The notes under the pieces: generated by a model | The model's input: only the letters and a program-made list of their open reading frames with translations | Database searches by the model: none | Told to the model about the DNA's origin: nothing | Part shown: positions 17,467 to 26,372 of the stretch, one piece after another | How positions within the stretch are numbered: position 1 is the stretch's first letter | Layout of the letters: each line of letters starts with the position of its first letter | Assembly (NCBI GenBank): GCA_038736355.1 | Contig: JAVYML010000001.1 | Location: forward strand, 396,252 to 460,251 | Length of the DNA stretch: 64,000 bases | Origin: Candidatus Hadarchaeales archaeon | GTDB lineage: Archaea; Hadarchaeota; Hadarchaeia; Hadarchaeales; WYZ-LMO6 | Reading direction: 5' to 3' | Translations under genes and position numbers: made by a program

Positions 17467-18303
17467 GTGAAGCTGGTCTTCTCGGAAAAGTGTCTGGAGT
17501 ACGGTAGCCCGTATCACCTGGAAAACCCGAGGAGACTGAAGAAGGCCTATGAAATCCTGAAGGAACTGGGGTACGAATTCGTGGAACCCAAACCCGCAAG
17601 CGAGGAGGACCTCCTCCTAGTCCACTCCAAGAGATACATAGATATCATAAAGAGCGGGAAGTTCTTCGACCCCGACACCCCCGCCTATCCCAACATCTAC
17701 GAATACGCCAGACTGGCTGTGGGAGGGGCCATCAAGGCCTCCGAGATCCAAGGTTTTTCCCTCATGCGTCCTCCCGGACACCATGCGGGAAGGAATGGAC
17801 TGGCACTGGGTGCACCCACCCTAGGCTTCTGCTACTTCAACAACATAGCCGTGGCTGTAAAGAAATTGGGCCTTTCCACCCTCATCGTGGACATAGACGG
17901 ACACCATGGAAATGGCACCCAGGAAATCTTCATGGGAGATCCCAAGGTAAGGTTCCTTTCCCTCCACAGGATGGGAATCTATCCGGGGACGGGATGGGAC
18001 TCCGGACCCAACTTCGTAAACATTCCTTTGGATGAGGTTGGAGATGAAGGTTACCTCAGATGCCTCGAAAAGGGACTGAGAAAGGTGAGGGCTGAGGAAT
18101 GCGAGGTGATAGGAATTTCCGCGGGTTTCGATTCCCACGCGGGGGACCTCTCCTCTCTCGGTCTCACCCCCGAAGGCTTCAGGAGGATAGGAAAGAAGCT
18201 TGCAGAATATGGAAAACCCATCTTTGGAGTGCTGGAGGGGGGATACGTGGGGGAGAACTTGGCCAGGAGTTTACACGCCCTCATCGAGGGACTGGAAGAC
18301 TAA
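17467..18303 (+). CDS. Histone deacetylase / acetylpolyamine amidohydrolase family protein
   Basis: Zinc-dependent deacetylase of the arginase-like HDAC fold, 278 residues. All key residues are present: H105 and H106 in RPPGHHA, zinc ligands D144 and H146 in VDIDGHHGNG and D222 in AGFDSHAGD, and the LEGGY loop near the C terminus. Targets in archaea can be acetyl-lysine on chromatin proteins or acetylpolyamines; sequence alone does not decide. GTG at 17467 is the start, preceded by AAAAGGG. A second deacetylase, a sirtuin, is encoded at 31395. Confidence 0.9.
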   Translation: MKLVFSEKCLEYGSPYHLENPRRLKKAYEILKELGYEFVEPKPASEEDLLLVHSKRYIDIIKSGKFFDPDTPAYPNIYEYARLAVGGAIKASEIQGFSLMRPPGHHAGRNGLALGAPTLGFCYFNNIAVAVKKLGLSTLIVDIDGHHGNGTQEIFMGDPKVRFLSLHRMGIYPGTGWDSGPNFVNIPLDEVGDEGYLRCLEKGLRKVRAEECEVIGISAGFDSHAGDLSSLGLTPEGFRRIGKKLAEYGKPIFGVLEGGYVGENLARSLHALIEGLED

Positions 18304-18638
18304 ACCCCAGAACATTCCTTGAGGATCCTTTCCAATCTCTCCCTCTTCTCCTCCAAGATCCTCCCCACACCCTCCAGGAACTGGATCAGGTCGAGGGAAT
18401 AGAAGCATACCTTCCTCCTTTTCTCCGTCCTTCCCATCCTCTTCCTGAGAAGCCCCATCCTCACCAAATGGCCCAGATGTTGGCGCAGGGCCCTTTCAGA
18501 CCTCTTCGTTTTCTTCAGGAGATGGGAGATGGGGAGCTCCCTGCCTTCCCTAACCAGCACCAGGAGGAGGAGCTGGGCGGTGGGTGGCAAACCCAAAAGG
18601 AGGGAAGCCTCCCTCACCGCTCTATGCTTCCTGTCCAT
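18300..18638 (-). CDS. Winged-helix transcriptional regulator
   Basis: 112 residues. Residues 15-75 form a winged helix-turn-helix: TAQLLLLVLVREGRELPISH, recognition helix RSERALRQHLGHLVRMGLL and a basic wing RKRMGRTEKRRKVCFYSL. The tail is a helix (LEGVGRILEEKRERLERIL) suited to dimerisation. It resembles ArsR/MarR/TrmB-type archaeal regulators without a sensor domain. Its stop overlaps that of the deacetylase gene by CTAA; it diverges from the radical SAM gene, a possible target. Confidence 0.75.
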   Translation of the reverse strand: MDRKHRAVREASLLLGLPPTAQLLLLVLVREGRELPISHLLKKTKRSERALRQHLGHLVRMGLLRKRMGRTEKRRKVCFYSLDLIQFLEGVGRILEEKRERLERILKECSGV

Positions 18639-18657
18639 CTCCTCCCTTCCTCATCAT

Positions 18658-18670
18658 CCTTTTAAACTTC
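18658..18670 (+). promoter_or_regulatory. TATA-like box for the B12/radical SAM gene
   Basis: CCTTTTAAACTTC is centred about 28 bases before the ATG at 18692, with no clear Shine-Dalgarno between them. Overlaps the divergent promoter region of the winged-helix gene. Confidence 0.45.
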
Positions 18671-18691
18671 TCTGCAAAATCTTTTGCATAG

Positions 18692-20173
18692 ATGCCTGAG
18701 GTAGTTCTGACCGCCGACCGCAACCTGATGTCGGATTATGGGGGATCCGTGTTCGTGGGCTTTGCCGCCTGTGCCCCCAAGCTCCTACCCGACCCACTCT
18801 TCCGTCTCTTCCTCTGTCCTCCCGTCCCCCACCGAAAAGGGGTGGCACTCTTCGCCCCTTCAGGAACTAGGAAGATCGAAGCCGTTCTCTTGGAGGAAGG
18901 TTTTGATGTGGTGGTAGGGCATCCGGAGCACCTGGAAGAGGTGGTGGATGAAAGGACCAGGGCCATAGGGATTACCACCAACGATCCACTGGGACTGGGA
19001 CCCGCCTCTTCCACCTTCAGCAGCTTGGTGGGTAGGGAGACCTATTCGGCCATTCACTTCAGGGAACTGATCACCCATAGGATCTTCCGGAGGAAGGACC
19101 TGAAGGTAATCGTGGGTGGACAGGGTGCCTGGCAACTGGCAGAGAGCAGGATGATGGCAAAGTATGGAATAGACTGCGTAGTGCTTGGAGAAGGAGAAAC
19201 CGTGGCACCGGAGCTCTTCCGCAAGGCGGTAAGGGGTGAACCCCTTCCACCCATCGTTCAGGGAGGACCGACTCCTCTCGAGAAGATTCCCGCCATCAAG
19301 AACCCCACCGTGGATGGAATAGTGGAGGTGGCTAGGGGATGCGGAAGGGGATGTAAGTTCTGTGTCCCCACCCAGCGCTACCTGCGCTCCCTCCCCCTCG
19401 AGAAGATCAGGGAAGAAATGAGGGTGAACGCGGTGGTAGGTCACCTCGTAATCCATGCGGAGGATGTGCTGAGATATGGGGCAAACGGCATCCTGCCGGA
19501 GGAAGAGAAGGTGATGGCCCTTTTCCAGGAAGTGGCCAAGACGGGAATGGACGCCAGCGTTTCCCACGTTGCCTTTGCCTCCGTGGTCTCCGCCCCTTCC
19601 CTGGTACAGAAAATCACGGAACTCTTGGGCATAGGGACCAAACAAAAACCCTTTTTCGGGGTCCAGATGGGGATAGAAACGGGATCCCCTTCCCTGATCG
19701 AGAAGCACATGAGGGGGAAAACCCTTCCCTTCAAACCAGAGGAATGGCCGGAAGTGGTGGTAAAGGCCCACCAGATCCTGGCGGATCACCACTGGGTTCC
19801 CTGCTCCACGCTGGTAATGGGTCTTCCCGGAGAAACCCCCGAAGATGTGGAAAGGACGAGGGAACTCGTGGAAAGGCTGAAGGAGTTCAAATCCCTGATC
19901 GTCCCCCTCTTCTTTGTTCCCCTGAGCTTCCTGAGCGGGGAGAGGTTCTTCACCGCAAAGGACATGAGGGAGGAGCACTGGAAACTCTACGCCGCTTGCC
20001 TCAGACATGACTTCAAATGGATAAAGGAGCTCGCAAGGGACCACTTCAAAGACAGCAGGATCAAGAGGATGATGATGGGAATTCTGACGAACTTCATCAG
20101 GAAAAGACTGGAACCTTATCTCAAGCTGATGGAAGAGGGAAAAAGCCCCTTCAGAGACGGGAGCAGCGCCTGA
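18692..20173 (+). CDS. B12-binding-domain radical SAM protein
   Basis: 493 residues. The N-terminal half (about 50-200) has the layout of a cobalamin-binding Rossmann domain (GFDVVVGHPE, DLKVIVGGQGAWQL, DCVVLGEGE), without an obvious DxHxxG motif. The radical SAM cluster is C217, C221 and C224 in CGRGCKFC, followed by the MGIETGS and MGLPGET strands. Related proteins do methylations and other radical chemistry or are uncharacterised. It is a single gene; its 3' end overlaps the convergent LLM gene by 23 bases. Confidence 0.85.
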   Translation: MPEVVLTADRNLMSDYGGSVFVGFAACAPKLLPDPLFRLFLCPPVPHRKGVALFAPSGTRKIEAVLLEEGFDVVVGHPEHLEEVVDERTRAIGITTNDPLGLGPASSTFSSLVGRETYSAIHFRELITHRIFRRKDLKVIVGGQGAWQLAESRMMAKYGIDCVVLGEGETVAPELFRKAVRGEPLPPIVQGGPTPLEKIPAIKNPTVDGIVEVARGCGRGCKFCVPTQRYLRSLPLEKIREEMRVNAVVGHLVIHAEDVLRYGANGILPEEEKVMALFQEVAKTGMDASVSHVAFASVVSAPSLVQKITELLGIGTKQKPFFGVQMGIETGSPSLIEKHMRGKTLPFKPEEWPEVVVKAHQILADHHWVPCSTLVMGLPGETPEDVERTRELVERLKEFKSLIVPLFFVPLSFLSGERFFTAKDMREEHWKLYAACLRHDFKWIKELARDHFKDSRIKRMMMGILTNFIRKRLEPYLKLMEEGKSPFRDGSSA

Positions 20174-21251
20174 CCACCTCGTCTATGAGCCTGTAGGAGG
20201 TTCCAGTTTTGGAGGGATCAGCGAAGGGGGTCTGGTTCCAGAGCACCACTACCTCCGCCCCCTTCTCCGCATAAAGCTTAAGGGTCTCCACCACCTCTTC
20301 CGGAGTACCGTAAACGAAGCTCTCCGCGGCGAGATCGGTGGGTATGTGCTGTACCGCCTCCACCACCCTTTCGGAGAGTTCGGTGAAGATGAAATCGGCA
20401 AAGGGGTTGAAACGTTCACCCAGAGGATGTTTCAGTCCCCTACGCTCGTAGGCGGAAGGTGGGAGGGTAAGGGCATATCCCTTGAGTACGGGATTTTCCA
20501 TCATCTTTAGACACTCCTCTCTGGTCTCCGCTATGACGAGGGGGGCGTAGAGGGCCAGAGTGATTTCCGCGGCCTTCCTTCCCACCCTCTCAGCTGCTTC
20601 CCTTATCACCTCCGCCTTCTCCCCGTACTCCTGCGGGGTCATCATCATGGGCAACCAACCATCCGCAAGTTCCCCCACCACCTTCAGCATTCTGGGACCA
20701 TGCGCTGCCACCCAAATGGGTGGGGGTTTTTCTCCGTAAGGCAAGAGATCGAAGGGAGCGTTCTTCAGCTTCCAAAATTTTCCCTCAAAGTTCACCAAGT
20801 TTCCCCTACCCGCCTCCCAGCTGAGCCTTATGATCCTCAGGGCCTCCTCGAATTTTCCCACCTGTTTTGAGTACTCCATCCCATAGGGGGTGTAGTTCAT
20901 GGCTTCACCCGTTCCCAAACCGAAAATACACCTTCCCCTGGAAATGTGGTCCAGGGTTAGCATACTCTGGGAAAGCATCACTGGGTTCCTCCTGATGGGA
21001 TCGGTGACGGAGGTCCCTATTTTGATCTTTTCGGTTCTGGAAGCCACGAAGGCCAGGGTGGCTATGGGATCATAGAAATCGTGGGGCGGGAACCAACCCA
21101 TTAAATGATCCGCGTACCAAACCGAATGATATCCCTTTTCCTCACAACTCTTAGCTACCCTCCAAACGGTATCTACTTGGGGACGACCTTGCTCGTCCAC
21201 CCGGAAAAGGGAAGGATTGATAGGACCCACCGTCCCTATTCCCAGCCCCAT
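20151..21251 (-). CDS. F420-dependent LLM-class oxidoreductase
   Basis: A 366-residue luciferase-like TIM barrel. YADHLMGWFPPHDFYDP, GTSVTDPIRRNPVMLSQ, GRCIFGLGTGEAMN and IWVAAHGPRMLKV follow the pattern of F420-dependent glucose-6-phosphate dehydrogenase, F420 alcohol dehydrogenase and Mer-like enzymes. Residue choice fits a deazaflavin enzyme but the substrate cannot be told. ATG at 21251, preceded by GGGGGAGGAA, starts right at the first barrel strand; the upstream open frame would swallow the TATA box. Confidence 0.85.
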   Translation of the reverse strand: MGLGIGTVGPINPSLFRVDEQGRPQVDTVWRVAKSCEEKGYHSVWYADHLMGWFPPHDFYDPIATLAFVASRTEKIKIGTSVTDPIRRNPVMLSQSMLTLDHISRGRCIFGLGTGEAMNYTPYGMEYSKQVGKFEEALRIIRLSWEAGRGNLVNFEGKFWKLKNAPFDLLPYGEKPPPIWVAAHGPRMLKVVGELADGWLPMMMTPQEYGEKAEVIREAAERVGRKAAEITLALYAPLVIAETREECLKMMENPVLKGYALTLPPSAYERRGLKHPLGERFNPFADFIFTELSERVVEAVQHIPTDLAAESFVYGTPEEVVETLKLYAEKGAEVVVLWNQTPFADPSKTGTSYRLIDEVVRRCSRL

Positions 21252-21275
21252 TTCCTCCCCCTTTTTCCAGTCGGA

Positions 21276-21288
21276 GCATATATATTCC
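21276..21288 (-). promoter_or_regulatory. TATA box for the LLM gene
   Basis: GGAATATATATGC on the minus strand, about 30 bases before the ATG at 21251; the clearest TATA box in the window. Leader would be short and include the Shine-Dalgarno GGGGGAGG. Confidence 0.55.
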
Positions 21289-21417
21289 TCACCTAAAAAG
21301 GAGTTTGCTTTTGCCAAGAGGAGTTCAAGATAAGCCTTTTCAAAAGGAAAAACAAAATTATTTTGGGGAACGAGACCGCAAGACCCTCTCGAAGGAGGTG
21401 ATAAAAGGGCAAACGAT

Positions 21418-21819
21418 ATGAAATTCGGAGTAAATCAAGTGGGAATAGTGGTGGAGGATTTGGATAGGGCGAGAGAGGCCTGTATCCAGTTCTTTGGGGA
21501 AGAAAGTCTTCCTCCGCTGGAGTTCGAGACGGGTGGTGCCAGACTGAAATTGGCTTTCTTTCAGGCGGGTGAAATACAATTGGAACTCATCCAAGTGCTG
21601 GAAGGAGAAACCATCCATTCCAAATTTTTGAAGGAAAAGGGTGAGGGTTTGCACCATCTCGGATACTTCGTGGAAGATCTGGAAAAGAGTCTCTCACTCC
21701 TCGAGAAGGAAGGGATAAAGGTTCTTTGGAAGGGGGAAGTGCCGGGGGCTGCGAAGTTCGCCTATTTGGACACGGAAAAGATGCTGGGTATTGTACTCGA
21801 ACTCATCCAGTTGGGATAG
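21418..21819 (+). CDS. VOC-family (glyoxalase / methylmalonyl-CoA epimerase-like) protein
   Basis: 133 residues with two beta-alpha-beta-beta-beta modules: VNQVGIVVEDLDRA and GLHHLGYFVEDLEKSL. Three metal-ligand positions look intact (Glu in IQLELIQV, His in LHHLG, Glu in IVLELIQLG), but the first, normally the His of a D-H-(I/V)-(G/A) motif, is Gln7 here. Closest general resemblance is to methylmalonyl-CoA epimerase. It lies 40 bases before the thiamine-diphosphate enzyme gene in the same direction, probably one transcript. Confidence 0.75.
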   Translation: MKFGVNQVGIVVEDLDRAREACIQFFGEESLPPLEFETGGARLKLAFFQAGEIQLELIQVLEGETIHSKFLKEKGEGLHHLGYFVEDLEKSLSLLEKEGIKVLWKGEVPGAAKFAYLDTEKMLGIVLELIQLG

Positions 21820-21859
21820 TCAAACCTAAATTCTCCCCTTCAAAAAAGAAAAGGGGAGA

Positions 21860-23572
21860 TTGCCCGTCCTGACGGGAGGGGAGATCCTAACCAAGTGTCT
21901 GGTCCAAGAAGGAATAGACAAGGTCTTCGGTGTGCCCGGTGGGGAGCTCACCCCTTTCCTGGAAGCCCTGAGGAAGGAACCGGGCATAGATTTCTTCCTC
22001 ACCAGGCATGAACAGGCTGCCGCCCATATGGCTGACGCCTGTTACCGCCTCACGGGAAAGGTGGCCGCCTGCGTGGGAACGGTTGGACCAGGGGCCGCCG
22101 ACCTGGTTCCAGGAGTTTACCCTGCCTTCGCCGATGGCATCCCCCTGATAGTACTCACCGCCCAACACCAGAGCTGGAAGTGCTACCCGGACAGGGCAAG
22201 TATGCAGAGCCTAGACCAGCTTCAGCTTCTCAAGGCCGTCACCAAATGGAGTGCCGTGATCTATCATGGAGAAAGGATTCCAGAGCTTCTGGACAGGGGA
22301 CTGAGGGCAGCCTTCCGCGGGAGGACGGGACCTATCCATTTGGATCTCCCCGTGGACTTGCTCTTCAAGCGCTTTGAGGTCCCTTCCGATCAGTTTATCC
22401 CGCCTTCTCACCGATACGATGCTCTCCAGCCACCGGTGGGAAGGAAAGAGTTGGTGGAGAAGGCCGTGGAAATGCTCCTACAAGCGGAGAACCCCCTCAT
22501 CCATGCCGGGGGAGGAGCCCTGTGGTCCGGAGCCTACGAAGAGTTGAGGGAACTGGTGGAGTACCTCTCCATTCCCCTCACCCCAAGTCATGCTGCTAAA
22601 GGAATCCTTCCCGAAGATCATCCCCTCTATCTCATACCAGATTCTCCGGCGGCATTGGGAGCCCAAGCGAGTGCGGATCTGGTGCTGGTGGTGGGATGCA
22701 GGATGGGGGACCTGGACTTCTTCGGCAGACCCCCCGCTTGGGGTGAACCCGGTGTCCAGAAGGTGGTCCAGATCGATTTGGATCCCGAAAATCTGGCCTT
22801 AAACCGGCAGGTGGACTTGGCCATCTTGGGAGATGCGAAAGCCACCCTGAGACTCATGTTGGAAGAAGTGAAAAAGAGGAGCGATCCCAGGAAGAGAGAC
22901 CTTTCTCACTGGAAGAGGGAAGAGGAGGAGTGGATTAAGGAGAACGAAAGGATAGCGTTGGGAAGTTATGAGGGTGTTCATCCGATGAGGGTGGTGTACG
23001 AAGTAAGGAAATTCTTCCCAAGAAACGCTATCACGGTGGTAGATGGAGGAAACGTGGGGCTTTGGGCCCATTATCTGAACCGTGTCTACGAACCAAGAAC
23101 CTTCCTTTGGGCGGCCGATTCCGGTCACCTCGGTACCGGATTGCCCTACGCCATTGCAGCCAAACTCGTTCGTCCGGAGAGGGAGGTCTATCTCCTCACG
23201 GGTGATGGTTCCCTCATGTTCAACGTACAGGAAATGGAAACGGCTGCAAGGTTGGGGACCAAAATCTACGTGATCGTTCTCAACGATCGTTCCTACGGAA
23301 TGATAAGGGGGGTCCAACACCTTTTGTATAAAGGTGAGTATTATGGAGTGGATTTCTCGGACGTGGACTATGCGAGAGTGGCAGAAGGAATGGGATGGTT
23401 CGGGAGGAGAATAAGGGAGCCCGAAGAAATCCCCAGGGCACTGGAAGAAGCCAAGGCCCAAAATAAGCCTGCCCTCTTAGACGTGATCAATCCAAAGGAG
23501 CTCAGCATGCTCCCCCCAGACCTGGAGATGCTGGGTGCCATCTGGATGGAGGGAGTGGAGTTTCCCACTTGA
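21860..23572 (+). CDS. Thiamine-diphosphate enzyme, acetolactate synthase/decarboxylase-like
   Basis: 570 residues with the three-domain POX/ALS layout: PYR domain at the N terminus with the ThDP-activating Glu in TRHEQAAAHMAD, a central domain, and the PP domain with GDGSLMFNVQEMETA followed by LNDRSYG, the GDG-x(n)-N metal/diphosphate motif. Acetolactate synthase, benzoylformate decarboxylase and sulfoacetaldehyde acetyltransferase share this. No FAD-specific or regulatory subunit evidence is seen nearby, so I leave the reaction open. The start is TTG after AAGGGGAGA. The stop abuts the stop of the next, convergent gene. Confidence 0.85.
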   Translation: MPVLTGGEILTKCLVQEGIDKVFGVPGGELTPFLEALRKEPGIDFFLTRHEQAAAHMADACYRLTGKVAACVGTVGPGAADLVPGVYPAFADGIPLIVLTAQHQSWKCYPDRASMQSLDQLQLLKAVTKWSAVIYHGERIPELLDRGLRAAFRGRTGPIHLDLPVDLLFKRFEVPSDQFIPPSHRYDALQPPVGRKELVEKAVEMLLQAENPLIHAGGGALWSGAYEELRELVEYLSIPLTPSHAAKGILPEDHPLYLIPDSPAALGAQASADLVLVVGCRMGDLDFFGRPPAWGEPGVQKVVQIDLDPENLALNRQVDLAILGDAKATLRLMLEEVKKRSDPRKRDLSHWKREEEEWIKENERIALGSYEGVHPMRVVYEVRKFFPRNAITVVDGGNVGLWAHYLNRVYEPRTFLWAADSGHLGTGLPYAIAAKLVRPEREVYLLTGDGSLMFNVQEMETAARLGTKIYVIVLNDRSYGMIRGVQHLLYKGEYYGVDFSDVDYARVAEGMGWFGRRIREPEEIPRALEEAKAQNKPALLDVINPKELSMLPPDLEMLGAIWMEGVEFPT

Positions 23573-23935
23573 TTAAGCTCTTTTTCTCCCTTTACCCGTT
23601 TTGGGTTTCACGACCTCGGCCTTCTTTTTCTCGATGAGCGCCCTCAGCTTTTGGATATCTCTTTCACCCCTCTCCAGCAAAGGACCTGAAGGGTGGAAGA
23701 GTCTGCGATAACGTTCCAACAAGGCCTCGGACTTTTCCATGGAGCTCCTCCACCTTTCCAGCTTCCTGATCCTCCTTTCCAACCTTTCCAATTGGGCGGA
23801 GAGTTTCTTTTCCAGCAACCTTTCAGAATTCCCAAGAAAGATGACCCTCCTTTCTTCATCCACCTTCCAATAAGGGGAGAGCCTCTTGCTGATCTCCTCT
23901 AGGCTCCTCTCCCACCCAGAAATCTTTTCACCCAT
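23573..23935 (-). CDS. Basic coiled-coil protein of unknown function
   Basis: 120 residues from the ATG at 23935. It contains a predicted long coiled coil (LEKKLSAQLERLERRIRKLE and the following Glu/Arg/Leu stretch) and a very basic tail, KPKTGKGRKRA, that could bind nucleic acid. No family recognised. A longer start at TTG 23962 is possible. It is a single gene facing the thiamine-diphosphate enzyme gene. Confidence 0.55.
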   Translation of the reverse strand: MGEKISGWERSLEEISKRLSPYWKVDEERRVIFLGNSERLLEKKLSAQLERLERRIRKLERWRSSMEKSEALLERYRRLFHPSGPLLERGERDIQKLRALIEKKKAEVVKPKTGKGRKRA

Positions 23936-24065
23936 TCCATTCTTACCCTTCCCTGCTCTCAAAAAGGGGTCGTGGATTTCCAGTCCGAAAAAGGGATGTG
24001 TCTTTCAGTTTCGTAACACTTGCTCCCTTGTTGTCTTTCTGTTTATCTTTGTTTATTCCACAGGA

Positions 24066-24084
24066 CAATAAAAAAAGAAAAAAA
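24066..24084 (-). terminator. Oligo-T terminator after the tautomerase gene
   Basis: On the minus strand the tautomerase stop is followed directly by a run of seven Ts, a C and seven more Ts, typical of archaeal intrinsic termination, which needs T-runs and no hairpin. Confidence 0.55.
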
Positions 24085-24288
24085 TTAGGGAGGCATCACT
24101 TCTTTCAATTTTTCGCTGGCCTGTTCTCCACTAACACCCCAGTTCTCCTTTGGGATCTCGTGGAGAATTACCTCCACTGCCTCTGCGGGTACCCCCATAT
24201 CGGTGAAGACCTTAGTAATACCTCCTATCACCCTTTTCTTGGCGGCATTAGAAAATCCCTTCCAAACCATTACATGAACCACGGGCAC
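24085..24288 (-). CDS. 4-oxalocrotonate tautomerase family protein
   Basis: 67 residues. The start is GTG at 24288, directly before a proline codon, giving after Met removal the N-terminal Pro1 that is the catalytic base of this superfamily. PVVHVMVWKGFS, the helix AAKKRVIGGITKVFTDMGV and VILHEIPKENWGVSG match the family closely. It isomerises 2-hydroxymuconate-like dienols in known members; the substrate here is unknown. A TATA-like TTTTTAAAACC lies about 26 bases upstream, fitting a leaderless GTG. A longer frame would run into tRNA-Phe and is rejected. Confidence 0.85.
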   Translation of the reverse strand: MPVVHVMVWKGFSNAAKKRVIGGITKVFTDMGVPAEAVEVILHEIPKENWGVSGEQASEKLKEVMPP

Positions 24289-24306
24289 GTGTTTAACTCT
24301 ACATCC

Positions 24307-24321
24307 GGTTTTAAAAAGATG
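24307..24321 (-). promoter_or_regulatory. TATA-like box for the tautomerase gene
   Basis: CATCTTTTTAAAACC on the minus strand, centred about 26 bases upstream of the GTG at 24288. Confidence 0.45.
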
Positions 24322-24342
24322 CATAAAACCTAACTCGTTGAG

Positions 24343-24416
24343 TGCGGGGGGTGGGATTTGAACCCACGACATTCCGGTCTTCAGCCGGACACTCTCCCAG
24401 GCTGAGTTACCCCCGC
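24343..24416 (-). tRNA. tRNA-Phe (anticodon GAA)
   Basis: Read on the minus strand: acceptor GCGGGGG pairs with CCCCCGC, anticodon arm TCCGG-CTGAAGA-CCGGA with anticodon GAA, T arm GTGGG-TTCAAAT-CCCAC, discriminator A. The CCA end is not encoded (CTC follows), unlike the two tRNA-Arg genes in this window. No intron. Confidence 0.95.
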
Positions 24417-24473
24417 CTTTTTTCTTTCAATGCACCGAAAAAAATACTTTCCGGGGGGGAGAAAAAGAAAAGA

Positions 24474-25223
24474 ATGGTAGAGATACTGGTGGGGTGCTGT
24501 GGGTACCCTTGCTCTCGCCCCAAGTATTACGAGAAATTCAAAACCGTGGAAATTCAATCCACCTTTTATAAGCTTCCCAAACCCGAGACCGCTTCCAAGT
24601 GGAGGGAGGAGGCCCCCGAAGGGTTCGTCTTCACCTTCAAGGCCTTTCAGGGCATCACCCATCCCACCACCAGTCCAACTTGGCGTCGTTCTGGTCTAAG
24701 CCAGGAAGAACTGAAGGGCAAAGAATATGGATGGCTGCGTCCCACCGAAGATAACTTCGAGGCCTGGGAAAGAACGGTGGAGATAGGGGAACTGCTCGGT
24801 GCGAGGGTATGTGTGGTCCAGTGTCCACCCAACTTCAAATACACGAAGGAAAATGTAGAGAACATGAAAAAATTTTTCAAGAAGGTGAAGAGGAAGTTTT
24901 CCATAGCCTGGGAACCGAGGGGGGATTGGGAGAAGTATCCGGAAGAAATACGAAAACTCTGCAGGGAGCTGGACCTCATCCATTGCGTGGATCCCTTCCG
25001 TCAGGAACCCCTCCATTTCTCCAGGGGCATGGCCTACTTCAGGCTCCATGGCCTAGGCAAGCCTTCCATATACAAGTACAAGTTTTCCGATGGGGAATTG
25101 GGGGAGCTCGCCGAAAGGGCAAGGAAAATGGAAAGGGAAGTGAAGGAAGTCTATTTCATGTTCAACAACGTTTATATGCTGGAGGACGCCCTTCGGTTCC
25201 TCAAGCTTATGGAAGGTGCTTAA
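24474..25223 (+). CDS. DUF72 family protein
   Basis: 249 residues, a TIM-barrel-like protein of the widespread DUF72 family: N-terminal VGCCGYPCSRPKYYEKFKTV, EIQSTFYKLPKPETASKW, FTFKAFQGITHP, and the C-terminal YFRLHGLG and YFMFNNVYMLEDA. Function is unknown in all organisms. ATG at 24474 chosen because it directly precedes the first strand; upstream lies tRNA-Phe on the other strand. Confidence 0.88.
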   Translation: MVEILVGCCGYPCSRPKYYEKFKTVEIQSTFYKLPKPETASKWREEAPEGFVFTFKAFQGITHPTTSPTWRRSGLSQEELKGKEYGWLRPTEDNFEAWERTVEIGELLGARVCVVQCPPNFKYTKENVENMKKFFKKVKRKFSIAWEPRGDWEKYPEEIRKLCRELDLIHCVDPFRQEPLHFSRGMAYFRLHGLGKPSIYKYKFSDGELGELAERARKMEREVKEVYFMFNNVYMLEDALRFLKLMEGA

Positions 25224-25260
25224 AAGGGATTATAACCTCCCTCATCCTTTCCCTCTGAAC

Positions 25261-26340
25261 ATGAAAACCGCCTACCTCCTCACCCTGCTTTCCAACACGG
25301 GAGTGGCCTTCTCCTCCATCCTCATTCCCCTCCTGAGCAAAGAGTTGGGACTCTCCTTTTTCCAACTGGGTCTGGTGGTGATGGGGTACGGTCTAGCCTC
25401 CGCCCTTTCTTATTTTATTTTCGGGAGGTTTTCGGACGCGATAGGAAGAAGGACCATCTTCGTTAAGATGGGTCTGCTCCTCTGCTTCCCAACCTTTCTT
25501 TCCCAAGTACTGATAAGGGGCTTTGGCTCCATGCTCCTCATAAGGACCCTGGCCGGCTTTTGTTTGGGGATAGGTACTTTCCCCCTCCTAGCCTACCTTT
25601 CGGGGCTTCCGAGATACGAAGCCAGGGTTTGGCTCTTTGCAGGTTTCACCTCTCTGGGCTGGGCAGTGGGATATTTGGGCGCAGGTTTTCTTCCGAGTTA
25701 TGGAGCGGCCTTCTTCCTTTCCTCCCTTTCCTTCCTCCTGGGCTTCTTCTTTTCCCTCTCTTTACCCGAAGTAAGAGCGGAGAGGAAAAATTTCTCTTTC
25801 CTAGCGGTGGTCAGGCGCAACTCAAAGATCTACCTCCATTACCTGTTGAGGCATACGGGGGCCCAGTGCGTTTGGACGGTCTTTCCCATCTACCTGGTGG
25901 AACTGGGGGCAAGCAGGGGCTGGGTAGGCCTCCTCTATGCGCTGAATTGCGGCCTTCAGTTCTTCATCATGGCGGCCTTCAGCAGGATGAGGGAACCCCC
26001 AGACGACAGGATGCTGGTGAGGACGGGACTCATTCTTTCCACCGTCACCTTTTTAGCCTATTCCCTCGCCACTTCCTACCTCCACATCCTTCCCGTTCAG
26101 CCAGTGTTAGCCATCGCCTGGAGCACCCTCTATGTAGGTTCGCTGCTCTACCTCCTGAGGAGGAACGTGGAAAAAGCCACCTCCACGAGCCTCTTGGGAT
26201 CCACCATCAGCGTGGCTGGGGTGATAGGACCCTTTTTGGGGGGTGCAGTTTCAGAGGTCTTCGGACTCAGAGCAGTGATGTTGACTGCCTTCGGTCTGAA
26301 CTTAACAGCCACTTTACTGGCCCTTGGGGAAAAGGGCTAA
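25261..26340 (+). CDS. Major facilitator superfamily transporter
   Basis: 359 residues with 11-12 membrane helices. The loop between helices 2 and 3 has GRFSDAIGRRTIF, the MFS motif G-x-x-x-D-x-x-G-R-R/K. Probably an efflux or uptake carrier; substrate not identifiable. ATG at 25261 is used. It shortly follows the DUF72 gene and precedes the flavodoxin gene by 32 bases. Confidence 0.88.
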   Translation: MKTAYLLTLLSNTGVAFSSILIPLLSKELGLSFFQLGLVVMGYGLASALSYFIFGRFSDAIGRRTIFVKMGLLLCFPTFLSQVLIRGFGSMLLIRTLAGFCLGIGTFPLLAYLSGLPRYEARVWLFAGFTSLGWAVGYLGAGFLPSYGAAFFLSSLSFLLGFFFSLSLPEVRAERKNFSFLAVVRRNSKIYLHYLLRHTGAQCVWTVFPIYLVELGASRGWVGLLYALNCGLQFFIMAAFSRMREPPDDRMLVRTGLILSTVTFLAYSLATSYLHILPVQPVLAIAWSTLYVGSLLYLLRRNVEKATSTSLLGSTISVAGVIGPFLGGAVSEVFGLRAVMLTAFGLNLTATLLALGEKG

Positions 26341-26372
26341 GCCTTTAAGCTTTTCTCTATCTTTCTTTACTG

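Noticed and set aside
17306-17599. A longer N terminus for the DUF2124-like gene, upstream of 17305
   Set aside because: It would run antisense through the tRNA-Arg gene and its sequence is unlike protein; the conserved part starts at 17305.
24289-24372. A longer N terminus for the tautomerase gene
   Set aside because: It would overlap tRNA-Phe and would bury the catalytic N-terminal proline.
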